Source of the DNA: DTU015 sp012837895
GTDB lineage: Bacteria > Bacillota > Sulfobacillia > Fermentithermobacillales > Fermentithermobacillaceae
Direction: 5' to 3'
NCBI GenBank assembly: GCA_050952085.1
Contig: JBMNKH010000004.1
Span: 434,001 to 498,000 of the forward strand
DNA: 64,000 bases
How positions within the stretch are numbered: position 1 is the first letter of the stretch; each line of letters opens with the position of its first letter. Below the pieces are notes generated by a model. The model had not been told where the DNA came from. It searched no databases and saw only the letters and a list, made by a program, of their open reading frames with translations. Below are positions 7,744 through 16,789 of the stretch, piece after piece. The translations under genes were made by a program, and so were the position numbers.

Positions 7744-10482
7744 GTGTCTTTGTTTAGAAATCTGTTTAACTCCAATGAACGGGAATTACGCAAGCTGTCC
7801 CGTACTGTTGAGACTGTATCTAAACTTGAGCCTGATATGAGGAAACTAACTGACTCAGAACTCCAGGCCAAGACCGGTGAGTTCCGTGAGCGAGTCTCAA
7901 GAGGCGAGTCCCTTGACAGCTTGCTTCCTGAAGCTTTTGCTGTGGTTCGCGAAACAGGCAGGCGCGTGCTTGATATGAGGCATTTTGATGTGCAAATAAT
8001 GGGCGGAGCTGTCTTACACCAGGGCAGGATCGCAGAAATGCAGACAGGAGAAGGCAAGACCCTGGTCGCTACTTTACCTGCATATCTTAACGCAATAGGG
8101 GGTTTTACCGTCCATGTGGTCACGGTAAACGATTACCTTGCTTCACGGGACAGGGAATGGATGGGCCAAATCTACCGTTTCCTGGGCTTGGACGTAGGAT
8201 TGGTGGTCCCGGGCATGGACCCTGTTGTGAAACAGCGTTCTTATTCCTGCCCGATAATATACGGGACCAACACCGAATTCGGTTTCGATTACTTGAGGGA
8301 CAACATGGCTTTGCGCAAGCAGGACTTGGTCCAGAGCACCCTTGATTACGCCATAATCGACGAAGTCGATTCAATCCTCATAGACGAGGCTAGGACTCCC
8401 CTAATCATTTCAGGCCAGGTAGAGGGCTCCACAGACAGGTATCGCAAGTTCAAACTGCTGGCTGACCGGTTGGTTAGGGATAAGCATTACACGGTAGAAG
8501 AAAAGGCCAAGACGGTTGCGTTCACCGAAGAAGGCATTGAGCTCATTGAGGATTTCCTTGGAATTGACGACATTTCTTCAGAAGCAAATATCGGTATCGA
8601 GCATTACGTCAAGCAGGCAGTCAAAGCCAAAGAGCTCATGCACCGCGATGTGGACTATGTGGTGAAAGACGGCGAAGTGCTCATAGTTGACGAGTTTACA
8701 GGCCGTATACTGCCGGGTAGGCGGTTCTCTGACGGGCTCCACCAGGCCATAGAAGCTAAGGAAGGGGTTACAGTCCGGGAGGAGTCTGACACCCTTGCCA
8801 CCATAACCGTGCAGAATTTCTTCAGGATGTACAAGAAGCTGGCAGGAATGACAGGAACGGCTGCCACTGAGGAGTCAGAGTTTATCGAGATCTACAACAT
8901 GGATGTGGTGTCTATACCGCCTAACAGGCCTCTTATAAGGACTGCTATGCCAGATTCCATCTGGGCCACAGAGAAAGCTAAGTTCAATGCTGTCGTGGAA
9001 GAAATAGCTGAGCTTCACAAGAGCGGCCGGCCTGTGCTTGTAGGTACCAGGTCAGTGGAAAAATCCGAAGTCTTATCCCGCATGCTGAAGACCAGGGGAA
9101 TTCCGCACGAAGTACTCAACGCCAAACACCACCAAAGGGAAGCTGAGATAGTGGCCCAGGCCGGGCGAAAGGGAGCCGTGACAATAGCTACCAACATGGC
9201 AGGTAGGGGCACGGACATACTCCTGGGAGGGAACCCTGAGTTCATGGCCAGGTCCAGCCTGAAGAGAGAAGGTTTTGAGCCTGATGTTATCGCCATAGCT
9301 TCTGAAAAGGTGCTTCCCCAGGCAATGCTTGCCAAGATAGACTCAGGGGAAACAGATGAGTACCTGGAAATTGTAATAGAGGCAAGGAAGCGGTACCAGG
9401 AGCTATATGAGGCAGCTAGAAAGCTCACAGACAGTGAGCACAATGAGGTTGTAGCCTTGGGCGGGCTTCATGTGATCGGGACAGAGAGGCACGAAGCAAG
9501 GCGCATAGACAACCAGTTGAGGGGACGGGCCGGCAGGCAAGGTGACCCTGGTTCTTCAAGGTTTTATTTGTCCATAGAAGACGAACTCATGAGGCTGTTT
9601 GGCGGGGACATGATTGGAAGCGTAATGGAGAAGATGGGGTTTGCCGAAGACGAACCTATAGAACACCCGCTTATCACCAAGTCGGTGGAGACTGCCCAGA
9701 AAAGGATAGAAGCTCATAACTTCTCGATCAGGAAGAATGTGCTTGAATACGATAACGTTTTGAACAAACAGCGGGAAGTGATTTACGCCCAGAGACGTGA
9801 AGTGCTCGAGAGCGACAAACTCTCAGGCATAGTGCAGGGGATGATGGATAGGTCGATCGGGTTGGGTTTTGAACTGTTCTGGGCTCCCGGTGTGTCTCAA
9901 GCAGAAGTTGACTTCGCGGGCCTGGAATCTTACCTGAGGGAGATGCTGCCTGAAGCAGATTTCACCGCCGTGTTTGAACAGGCCGGATCCAGGGAAGAAG
10001 CTCTTGGATCTGTTACACAGATTTTCCATGAGGCATACAAGCAAAAAGCTGAAGACCTGGGTGAACACTTGCAGGAAATCGAGCGCCTGATACTCTTGAG
10101 GGTAGTTGACCAAAAGTGGATAGGGCATCTCCAGGCCATGGAAAGCCTTAGGCAAGGGATCGGCCTCCGGGCATACGGCCAGAGGGATCCCCTCCTTGAA
10201 TACCAAAAAGAGAGTTACGAGATTTTCCAAGCTATGGTTCAAAGCATTGAAAAAGACACCGTAGCTTATATTTTCAAGGTGACTTTGTCGCGAAGCGGTG
10301 AACCTGTCAGGCGGCGCCAAACCCAGGCGCCTGCTCCGGCAAGGTTAGATCTGGGTACCCGGGCGGGGCCTGCCGGCGGTAAACCCTCTGTACAGCAAAC
10401 TGCGCGGAAGGTTGGGCGCAATGCGCCCTGCCCGTGCGGGAGCGGCAAGAAATACAAGCATTGCTGTGGTAAACTCGGGTAG
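7744..10482 (+). CDS. secA: SecA, preprotein translocase ATPase
   Basis: A 912-residue, full-length SecA. Walker A TGEGKT is at 101-106 and Walker B DEVD at 206-209. The preprotein cross-linking region, helicase motifs (TNMAGRGTDI, LRGRAGRQGDPG) and helical wing/scaffold follow. The C-terminal tail carries the zinc-binding motif CPCGSGKKYKHCC (896-908), which binds SecB or ribosomes in other bacteria. SecA drives protein export through SecYEG. GTG 7744 follows AAAGGGGA. prfB follows, the classic Firmicutes order. Confidence 0.98.
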   Translation: MSLFRNLFNSNERELRKLSRTVETVSKLEPDMRKLTDSELQAKTGEFRERVSRGESLDSLLPEAFAVVRETGRRVLDMRHFDVQIMGGAVLHQGRIAEMQTGEGKTLVATLPAYLNAIGGFTVHVVTVNDYLASRDREWMGQIYRFLGLDVGLVVPGMDPVVKQRSYSCPIIYGTNTEFGFDYLRDNMALRKQDLVQSTLDYAIIDEVDSILIDEARTPLIISGQVEGSTDRYRKFKLLADRLVRDKHYTVEEKAKTVAFTEEGIELIEDFLGIDDISSEANIGIEHYVKQAVKAKELMHRDVDYVVKDGEVLIVDEFTGRILPGRRFSDGLHQAIEAKEGVTVREESDTLATITVQNFFRMYKKLAGMTGTAATEESEFIEIYNMDVVSIPPNRPLIRTAMPDSIWATEKAKFNAVVEEIAELHKSGRPVLVGTRSVEKSEVLSRMLKTRGIPHEVLNAKHHQREAEIVAQAGRKGAVTIATNMAGRGTDILLGGNPEFMARSSLKREGFEPDVIAIASEKVLPQAMLAKIDSGETDEYLEIVIEARKRYQELYEAARKLTDSEHNEVVALGGLHVIGTERHEARRIDNQLRGRAGRQGDPGSSRFYLSIEDELMRLFGGDMIGSVMEKMGFAEDEPIEHPLITKSVETAQKRIEAHNFSIRKNVLEYDNVLNKQREVIYAQRREVLESDKLSGIVQGMMDRSIGLGFELFWAPGVSQAEVDFAGLESYLREMLPEADFTAVFEQAGSREEALGSVTQIFHEAYKQKAEDLGEHLQEIERLILLRVVDQKWIGHLQAMESLRQGIGLRAYGQRDPLLEYQKESYEIFQAMVQSIEKDTVAYIFKVTLSRSGEPVRRRQTQAPAPARLDLGTRAGPAGGKPSVQQTARKVGRNAPCPCGSGKKYKHCCGKLG

Positions 10483-10526
10483 TGTAGTTGAACACCATAT
10501 CCAAATCAGGTTTAGGGGGAATTGGC

Positions 10527-11628
10527 ATGTATGAACAGGTCATAAGCGAGTTTGAGGCCTTGCAGGAGAGATTAAGCAATATCGGGAGGTCTCTTTGACT
10601 TTCCAGGGCTTGAACAGCAACTTGATTCCCTGAGGAAGCAGATGGAAGATCCGTCAATCTGGCAGGACCAGCAGAGAGCAAGGAAAGTAGGCACCGGGAT
10701 CAGCCGGATTGAGAACAAAATCAAGCGGTACAAGGAACTTGAGACATTAGTCACCGACAACATAGAGATTGCCCGGCTGGCTCAGGAAGAAGGGGATATT
10801 GGACTTCTGGACGATCTCACTAAATCAGCGCAAGAAGCTGCCGCTAGGGTCCGGGACTTCGAACTTGAGACGCTTCTGTCAGGTGAATACGATTCAAGGG
10901 ATGCAATTGTAACCCTCCATGCAGGTGCAGGCGGCACAGAAGCTATGGATTGGGTGAGCATGCTCTACCGGATGTATTCCCGTTGGGCGGAACGCAAAGG
11001 GTTCCAGATGGAAGCCCTCGATATACTCCCAGGAGAGGAGGCGGGACTCAAGAGCGTTAGCTTCTCTGTCCGGGGAGACTATGCCTACGGTTTCCTGCGC
11101 ACTGAGAAGGGGGTCCACAGGCTTGTAAGGATTTCCCCGTTTGACGCAAACCAGCGGCGCCATACTTCTTTTGCGTCAGTTGATGTGTTGCCTGAAATCG
11201 AGGAAGAGGCCGAGATAGACCTCAACCCTGAAGAACTCAAGATTGACACCTTTAGGTCTTCAGGTGCCGGCGGGCAGCATGTGAACAAGACCGATTCTGC
11301 GGTACGGATAACCCACATCCCCACGGGTATAGTCGTGACGTGTCAAAACGAACGCTCCCAGCACTCTAACAGGGCGGTAGCTATGAGGATGCTCAAAGCG
11401 AAGCTCCTGGCACTAAAGGAAGAAGAGCGGCTCAAGCAAATCGAGGCGCTCAGAGGGCCTCAAAAGGAGATAGCATGGGGCAGCCAGATAAGATCTTATG
11501 TGTTCCAACCATACACCTTGGTCAAGGATCACCGTACCGGAGTTGAAGCCGGCAGTGTAGAAAGGGTAATGGACGGTGACATTGACGATTTCATATACGC
11601 CAAACTGAGGCAGGATGCATTAGGGTAG
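10527..11628 (+). CDS. prfB: Peptide chain release factor 2 (programmed +1 frameshift)
   Basis: The gene is split. Codons 1-23 (10527-10595) end at in-frame TGA 10596-10598, and the rest (from GAC 10597) is read in the +1 frame. The joined product is about 366 residues, normal for RF2. It has the stop-codon recognition tripeptide SPF (about 203-205) and the catalytic GGQ (about 248-250). RF2 recognises UGA and UAA, so low RF2 favours the frameshift and completes the protein. ATG 10642 lies inside the second frame and is not the true start. It follows secA by 44 bp. Confidence 0.97.
10584..10599 (+). promoter_or_regulatory. RF2 autoregulatory frameshift site
   Basis: The site reads GGGAGG-TCT-CTT-TGA-C. 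The internal SD-like GGGAGG is 3 nt before the slippery CTT, followed by the weak stop TGA-C. This is the canonical RF2 programmed +1 frameshift signal (compare CTT TGA C in E. coli prfB). Reading resumes with GAC at 10597. Confidence 0.95.
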
Positions 11629-11645
11629 GGAAAGGAGAGCCCAAA

Positions 11646-12065
11646 ATGGCAAGCAAGAAGAAAGGTTTAGTCTATGCAGTTTTGATGGTATCACTAGGCG
11701 CTGCCCTTGGATGGTTCGGCAAAGGGTTTGCTGCTTCGGACATGCCGTTGCCGGGGAGCGAAGGTGACCCCTTAGTTACCAGGGCGTATGTTGAATCAAG
11801 GCTAAAGATGTCTGTGATTGAACTTGCCCCGGGGCAAATCCTGAGAGGGTATTCAGGCACTGAAATCATCCTCAGGGGCGGACAAGCTACTGTAATAGAT
11901 TCAGACCTTGGAGGCCTGTGCGACGTTACCCAGGGCGTGGATCTCAAGGGTGGCGAGGCAGTCCCTGCCAACCACCTGTTGCTTGTTCCCAGGGATGACG
12001 GAAGGGGAATTAGGGCCACAACCGATGTGATTGTCATGGTTAGAGGCGGGTTCAAAACAGAGTAG
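11646..12065 (+). CDS. Predicted exported/membrane-anchored protein of unknown function
   Basis: A 139-residue protein. Lysines followed by a hydrophobic stretch (LVYAVLMVSLGAALGWFG, residues 8-25) form a signal peptide or anchor. The mature part opens with a DPLVTRAYVESRL motif and then a beta-rich domain with PGQILRGYSGTEIILRGG. The DPLVT-x-x-YV motif recurs in short exported clostridial proteins of unknown role. It begins 17 bp after prfB with AAAGGAGA as ribosome site. It is convergent with csaB. Confidence 0.55.
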   Translation: MASKKKGLVYAVLMVSLGAALGWFGKGFAASDMPLPGSEGDPLVTRAYVESRLKMSVIELAPGQILRGYSGTEIILRGGQATVIDSDLGGLCDVTQGVDLKGGEAVPANHLLLVPRDDGRGIRATTDVIVMVRGGFKTE

Positions 12066-12089
12066 TACGACACGGTAGGTCCGGGGACG

Positions 12090-13181
12090 TCACTCAAGAC
12101 AAGCCAAAACCATGTCTATGTTTTGCTGGGCCAGGGAGCGGAATCGTGGCAGGTGTTGCTGAAGCGCCTGCCTTAAGTTATCCCCGTCTTGCATGAAAGC
12201 CTCAAATTCATCCCTCATGTTGAAATTGGGCCGGGCAGGATCAGGATTTGGCAGTACCGGGCAACCGGCACCCCTGCAGAAAGCACCGATTTTCGGGTCT
12301 ATCTCTACTCCCATGAACGGAACCTGGACCCTGGCTGAGAGTATCAACGTGTGCAAGCGCATCCCCAGGCAGTACTCTCCCTTCTCCAGGATACTCAAGG
12401 CATCTTCAGGCGAAATGCCCGAGACTGTACCCATGGGCTCTTGCCCGGACGAAACCAGCTCCCGGTTGAGGATTTGAGCAACCCCGAGGTCACGCTGCTG
12501 CATTGCCAGAAAACACGGCTCTAGACTTTCTTGTCTCAACCAGCCTACCAGATCCACGACTTGCTGCAGGTACCACGGCGGGGTGTTCGTGTGGCGCAAA
12601 GCTATCCATACTATCCCTTTGGAAGAATCTACCCCGTGCTCTTTGAGGATTGACTCAGCCACGTGATCAGACGACGGATCCAGCAGAAAGGCCGGATCTG
12701 CAGTTACTTGTACCTCTAACGGCACTCCGAGCTTTCTCAGTTCGGCCTTGGATTCAACATCCCTCACGGTTATTGCCTTGACCCTTGATAGCGTGTGCCT
12801 GGTGAGAACCCTGCCTATCTTGGAACTGATAGGGCCAATCCCGTTTGCATACACCACTACAGGCTTCCCAACCAAGTGCGACACACGGATGATCGAAAGA
12901 TAGTAAATCAGGGACCTTAGAGAAGTAAGGTCTTGGAGCAGACTGCCCCCGCCGAAAACCACAAGATCCGCCAGGTTAACCGCTTTTAGTACCTGGGCCG
13001 GGTTCATCCTGTGGAATGCTCTTACGCCGTAAGTGCTACCGGTTTCTTCAGGGTGTTCCGATAACACCATGAGCTCGAGCTCCGGGCGTGCTTTTCTAAG
13101 AGCTTTGACCGTGGAAGCGAGAATCGCCTCGTCTCCCGTGTTGCCAAAGCCGTAGTATCCTGATAGGAGGATACGTTTCAC
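12090..13181 (-). CDS. csaB: CsaB, polysaccharide pyruvyl transferase
   Basis: About 363 residues. The N-terminus KRILLSGYYGFGNTGDEAIL is diagnostic of CsaB, and GGGSLLQD and the late GMRLHTLILSA motif complete the pyruvyl-transferase pattern. CsaB transfers pyruvate from PEP to a secondary cell-wall polymer, creating the ligand for SLH-domain surface proteins. GTG 13181, preceded by GGGGTG, matches the family N-terminus; an upstream GTG at 13223 would add 14 unlike residues. It is divergent from the WecG/TagA gene and convergent with 11646-12065. Its presence predicts SLH proteins elsewhere in the genome. Confidence 0.9.
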   Translation of the reverse strand: MKRILLSGYYGFGNTGDEAILASTVKALRKARPELELMVLSEHPEETGSTYGVRAFHRMNPAQVLKAVNLADLVVFGGGSLLQDLTSLRSLIYYLSIIRVSHLVGKPVVVYANGIGPISSKIGRVLTRHTLSRVKAITVRDVESKAELRKLGVPLEVQVTADPAFLLDPSSDHVAESILKEHGVDSSKGIVWIALRHTNTPPWYLQQVVDLVGWLRQESLEPCFLAMQQRDLGVAQILNRELVSSGQEPMGTVSGISPEDALSILEKGEYCLGMRLHTLILSARVQVPFMGVEIDPKIGAFCRGAGCPVLPNPDPARPNFNMRDEFEAFMQDGDNLRQALQQHLPRFRSLAQQNIDMVLACLE

Positions 13182-13241
13182 ATCTAAGCACCCCGCTTCC
13201 CCGGCACAACCGGTACTTCCCACCTTTTAGCTTCTGACGGG

Positions 13242-13270
13242 ATCATAACAGAAAAACCTTGCTCCCCCAA
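13242..13270 (-). promoter_or_regulatory. Candidate csaB promoter
   Basis: On the minus strand, TTGGGG (13270-13265), a 17-bp spacer and TATGAT (13247-13242) form a plausible sigma-A promoter upstream of csaB. The -10 is good and the -35 is weak. Confidence 0.4.
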
Positions 13271-13339
13271 GCAGCATTAGCTAGGCGTGAAAACAGAGGA
13301 TTGGATGGACTTGTTGTAGAAAAGTGGCGTAAGATACTC

Positions 13340-14164
13340 ATGGTGTATCAGAAAAGGGTGAATGCTGACTTGTCTGTAAGAATTTTGGGCGTGGAATTCT
13401 ATCCTATAACCTTTCAAGGTGCAATGAATGCCTTGGACTGGATGATGACCCGGGAAGACAATTGCACCAGGCTTGTGGTGACTGCAAACCCGATCATGGT
13501 CATAGCTGCCCAAAGAGACCGGGCATTCATGGAAATCCTAGAGAACGCTCACCTAGTGGTGCCTGACGGGACGGGCATCCTTTGGGCTGCCAGGAAGCAA
13601 GGCGTTGAGCTGCCTGAAAGGGTTACAGGAGTTGATCTCGCCTATGCCCTCTTAAGGAAAAAACCTTCCCCGAGATTCTTCTTTGCCGGCGGCAAGCCCG
13701 GGGTGGCAGAAAAAGCTGCCGAAAACGTGATCAGGTCAATACCGGGCGTCAGAATATGCGGTACACACCACGGTTACTTTAAGCCGGAAGAAGAGGAACA
13801 GGTAGTCGAAAAGATCGCTGCCGCCAGGCCGGATGTGGTTTTCTGTGCCATGGGTTCTCCCAGGCAGGAGAAGTTCGTCTGGAAACACAGGAACCGTTTG
13901 GGAGCTAAAGTAGGAATCGGGCTGGGAGGAGTACTGGATATACTTTCAGGGACCAAGAAGAGAGCTCCTGTTCGCATACAACAAGCGGGGTTGGAATGGC
14001 TCTGGAGGATGATTTTGGAGCCTGCAAGGATCAAACGTAACCTGGGGCTGTTGGAGTTTGCCGCCAGGATTCAGCTGCAAAGTTGGTTTGACCGGACAAG
14101 GGAAAAAGGAGAGTTACATGATGCACACAGCAGGGAGCAAGAAGAGTCAGATACAGTTTATTAA
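13340..14164 (+). CDS. WecG/TagA/CpsF-family glycosyltransferase
   Basis: About 274 residues. The conserved WecG/TagA blocks are present: TANPIMV, VVPDGTGILWAA, RVTGVDL, FFAGGKPGVAEKAA and FCAMGSPRQEKFVW. The family adds N-acetylmannosamine or a related sugar to an undecaprenyl-linked precursor in wall teichoic acid or secondary polymer synthesis. ATG 13340 lies at the start of conserved sequence but has no clear ribosome site, so the exact start is unsure. Divergent from csaB, it fits synthesis of the polymer that CsaB modifies. Its tail overlaps the transketolase gene by 47 bp. Confidence 0.85.
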   Translation: MVYQKRVNADLSVRILGVEFYPITFQGAMNALDWMMTREDNCTRLVVTANPIMVIAAQRDRAFMEILENAHLVVPDGTGILWAARKQGVELPERVTGVDLAYALLRKKPSPRFFFAGGKPGVAEKAAENVIRSIPGVRICGTHHGYFKPEEEEQVVEKIAAARPDVVFCAMGSPRQEKFVWKHRNRLGAKVGIGLGGVLDILSGTKKRAPVRIQQAGLEWLWRMILEPARIKRNLGLLEFAARIQLQSWFDRTREKGELHDAHSREQEESDTVY

Positions 14165-14963
14165 GCAAAAGGCCCGGGAAATCAGGATTGACATTGTTAA
14201 GATGACCGCTAAAGCAGGGTCAGGCCATCCCGGCGGTTCCCTTTCAAGTGCAGACATAGTGGCAGCGTTGTACTTTGGGGACGTATTGAGGGTCAAGCAT
14301 GATGAGCCGGATTGGCCCGACCGGGACAGGTTTGTTTTGAGCAAGGGCCATGCGGCGCCGGTGCTCTACTCGGCCCTGGCCAGACGTGGCTTTTTCCCGG
14401 AGGAGTGGCTGGATACCCTCAGGCAACTAGGTTCGCCTCTCCAAGGCCACCCAGACTGTAAGAGAGTGCCTGGGGTAGAAGTGTCCACAGGTTCTTTGGG
14501 CCAGGGGCTTTCCATGGCAGTAGGCATGGCCCTGGCAGGCAAGCTGGATAGAAAGGATTACAATGTGTGGGTACTCCTGGGTGACGGGGAATGCCAGGAA
14601 GGCCAGGTCTGGGAAGCCGCCATGGCTGCAAGCCACTACAAACTCGACAACCTCATAGCCATCGTTGATAACAACGGGCTTCAGATAGACGGAAAGGTAG
14701 AAGACGTCATGGGCGTGTCCCCCATAGATGACAAGTTCAAAGCCTTTGGCTGGCATGTGTTCAGGGTGGACGGCCACAAGGTTGATCTGCTCATGGATGT
14801 GTTCAGGCAGGCGCTGGATGTCAAAGGCAAGCCTGCAGTGATAGTGGCTGACACCGTGAAAGGCAAGGGAGTCAGCTTCATGGAAGGCGAGAAAGACTGG
14901 CATGGGAAGACGCCAAACGCCGGCCAGCTGGAGGAAGCGTTGGAGCAACTAGAGGCCATCTAG
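14118..14963 (+). CDS. Transketolase, N-terminal (TPP-binding) subunit
   Basis: About 281 residues, corresponding to the N-terminal third of full-length transketolase. It contains GHPGGSLSSADIVAALYF, the SKGHAAPVLY block and the TPP/Mg motif GDGECQEGQVWEAAM...DNNGLQIDG. Split transketolases are common in archaea and clostridia. The enzyme moves two-carbon units in the non-oxidative pentose phosphate pathway. ATG 14118, with AAAGGAGAG 6 nt upstream, is preferred over more upstream frame-open starts. The partner subunit follows 34 bp later. Confidence 0.93.
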   Translation: MMHTAGSKKSQIQFIKQKAREIRIDIVKMTAKAGSGHPGGSLSSADIVAALYFGDVLRVKHDEPDWPDRDRFVLSKGHAAPVLYSALARRGFFPEEWLDTLRQLGSPLQGHPDCKRVPGVEVSTGSLGQGLSMAVGMALAGKLDRKDYNVWVLLGDGECQEGQVWEAAMAASHYKLDNLIAIVDNNGLQIDGKVEDVMGVSPIDDKFKAFGWHVFRVDGHKVDLLMDVFRQALDVKGKPAVIVADTVKGKGVSFMEGEKDWHGKTPNAGQLEEALEQLEAI

Positions 14964-14997
14964 GAAATAAGATAAGCATTGAAAAAGGTGATATGGG

Positions 14998-15981
14998 ATG
15001 TCTGAAATGAAGGCAACAAGGGACGCGTACGGGGAGACTTTGTTAGAGCTGGGCAGGCAGAATCCTGACATTGTGGTGCTTGACGCTGACCTGTCTTCGT
15101 CAACCAGGACTTCTGTTTTCGCCAAGGAGTTTCCTGAACGGTTCTTCAATGTAGGGATAGCAGAAGCAAATATGATTGGGATCGCAGCCGGCCTGGCCCA
15201 TTCAGGCAAGCTTCCTTTTGCGTCAACCTTTGCAGTGTTTGCAACAGGCAGGACGTACGATCAGGTCCGCCAGTCTATTGCTTACTCCGGGTTCAACGTG
15301 AAGATTGCCGCTTCCCACGCGGGGATCACTGTGGGGGAAGACGGTGCTACCCATCAAGCTTTGGAAGATATCGCGCTTATGAGGGCACTCCCTGGGATGA
15401 CAGTGCTTGTGCCATGTGATGCCAGGCAAACCCGTCTCGCGGTCATGGCTGCTGCTGCCCACCAAGGCCCGGTGTACATACGGCTGGGCAGGGCAAAAAC
15501 GCCCCAGGTATACCCCCAGGATGCCGGGTTTGAGATTGGCAAAGGGCTGGTACTGTGGCCCGAGCCTGAGATTCAAGGCAGGTACAATGCTGTACTGGAA
15601 GGGGATCGCGTTTTCGATGTTGCTTTCGTTGCGTGCGGTATCACTGTGGGGCTGGCCCTGGAAGCGGCACGCACCCTGGAAGGCGAAGGTATATCGTGTT
15701 TGGTTGCAGATATGGCTTCGGTAAAGCCGGTTGATGAAGACCTGCTGGTTAAGATCGCAAGGTGCAGCAAGGCCATGGTCACTTGCGAGGAGCACAGCGT
15801 AATCGGAGGTTTAGGTAGCGCGGTGTGCCAGGTCACGGCCTGCAACCATCCTGTTCCTGTCGTCACTTTGGGGATAAACGATGAGTTCGGGGAATCAGGA
15901 TCAGCTGAAGAATTGATGAAGCATTACGGGCTAACTTCCGAACATTATTGCAAGGTCGCGCGTGAGCTTACAAAGGGCTAA
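14998..15981 (+). CDS. Transketolase, C-terminal subunit
   Basis: A 327-residue protein with the pyrimidine-binding and C-terminal domains of transketolase. The glutamate that activates TPP lies in FFNVGIAEANMIGIAAGLA, with SHAGITVGEDGATHQALEDIA and a C-terminal swapped-hinge domain (VACGITVGLALEAA...CEEHSVIGGLG). It must pair with the upstream N-terminal subunit to form an active enzyme. A GATE/DXS-like enzyme is less likely because the N-terminal half is encoded separately next door. It starts at ATG 14998. Confidence 0.93.
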   Translation: MSEMKATRDAYGETLLELGRQNPDIVVLDADLSSSTRTSVFAKEFPERFFNVGIAEANMIGIAAGLAHSGKLPFASTFAVFATGRTYDQVRQSIAYSGFNVKIAASHAGITVGEDGATHQALEDIALMRALPGMTVLVPCDARQTRLAVMAAAAHQGPVYIRLGRAKTPQVYPQDAGFEIGKGLVLWPEPEIQGRYNAVLEGDRVFDVAFVACGITVGLALEAARTLEGEGISCLVADMASVKPVDEDLLVKIARCSKAMVTCEEHSVIGGLGSAVCQVTACNHPVPVVTLGINDEFGESGSAEELMKHYGLTSEHYCKVARELTKG

Positions 15982-16041
15982 AGGAGATCTAGAGCAGAAT
16001 TATGCAGGTTCCCGGCTTTTCCAGTTTTTTCGGGAACAGGA

Positions 16042-16070
16042 TTGGGTCAGATTGTGTCGAATCATATAAC
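16042..16070 (+). promoter_or_regulatory. Candidate ftsE promoter
   Basis: TTGGGT (16042-16047), a 17-bp spacer and TATAAC (16065-16070) lie 38 bp before the likely ftsE start. A stem GTTCCCG/CGGGAAC (16008-16014 with 16031-16037) lies just upstream. Confidence 0.5.
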
Positions 16071-16108
16071 AGTGCAGTGGTTGCTGACTCCGGCAGGTGA
16101 CATACTCT

Positions 16109-16789
16109 TTGATTAGCGTAAGAAATGTTTCTAAGGTATATAACGGCAGTGTAAAGGCCCTTGACAGTGTGTCTTTGCATATAGAAAAGGGCGAATTTGT
16201 TTTTGTAGTGGGCGCAAGCGGCGCCGGCAAATCGACCCTTATAAAAATGATGTACCGGGAAGAGACTCCTTCCAGCGGTCAGGTGTTTGTTCTGGGGAAG
16301 GACCTGTCAAGAATACGCAGGCGTGAGGTCCCTTACCTCAGGCGCAGGATTGGCGTGGTGTTCCAGGATTTCAAACTCCTAGAGGAGAAGAACGCCTGGG
16401 AAAACGTATCCTTTGCCCTTGAGGTTACAGGCACTCCCAGGCGCGAAATAAACAGGAGAGTCAGCCAGGTACTCAACCTTGTTGGCCTGCTGGACAGGCG
16501 GGATGCCTTTCCAAGCGAGCTTTCAGGGGGCGAACAGCAAAGGATAGCTATAGCCAGGGCGCTTGTGAGGAATCCTGATATCTTGCTTGCGGACGAGCCT
16601 TCAGGCAACCTCGATCCCAAAACATCCATGGAAATCTTCAATCTCCTGGAACGTGCCAGTCTTTACGGGACAACGCTGGTTGTAGCTACCCACGCCCAGG
16701 ATATCGTCAACAAGCTGAGAAAGCGGGTTGTGGAACTCAGGGACGGTACCCTTGTGCGGGATGAAAGAAGAGGGGCGTATAACTATTGA
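16109..16789 (+). CDS. ftsE: FtsE, cell-division ABC ATPase
   Basis: About 226 residues. Walker A GASGAGKS (about 35-42), the Q-loop region VVFQDFKLL (FtsE-typical), signature LSGGEQQR and Walker B ILLADEP are all intact. FtsE with FtsX transmits an ATP-driven conformational change across the membrane to activate a murein hydrolase, rather than moving a solute. TTG 16109 gives LISVRNVSKVY, the family start, and is about 9 nt from GGCAGGTG; GTG 16097 lies in the ribosome site. The stop overlaps the ftsX start. Confidence 0.96.
   Translation: MISVRNVSKVYNGSVKALDSVSLHIEKGEFVFVVGASGAGKSTLIKMMYREETPSSGQVFVLGKDLSRIRRREVPYLRRRIGVVFQDFKLLEEKNAWENVSFALEVTGTPRREINRRVSQVLNLVGLLDRRDAFPSELSGGEQQRIAIARALVRNPDILLADEPSGNLDPKTSMEIFNLLERASLYGTTLVVATHAQDIVNKLRKRVVELRDGTLVRDERRGAYNY

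Noticed and set aside
10642..11628. RF2 starting at ATG 10642
   Set aside because: The frameshift site and upstream codons restore a normal-length RF2; the internal ATG would lose the N-terminal domain start.
16008..16037. Terminator after transketolase
   Set aside because: The GTTCCCG/CGGGAAC stem has its T-run in the loop and none after it, so it does not fit an intrinsic terminator.
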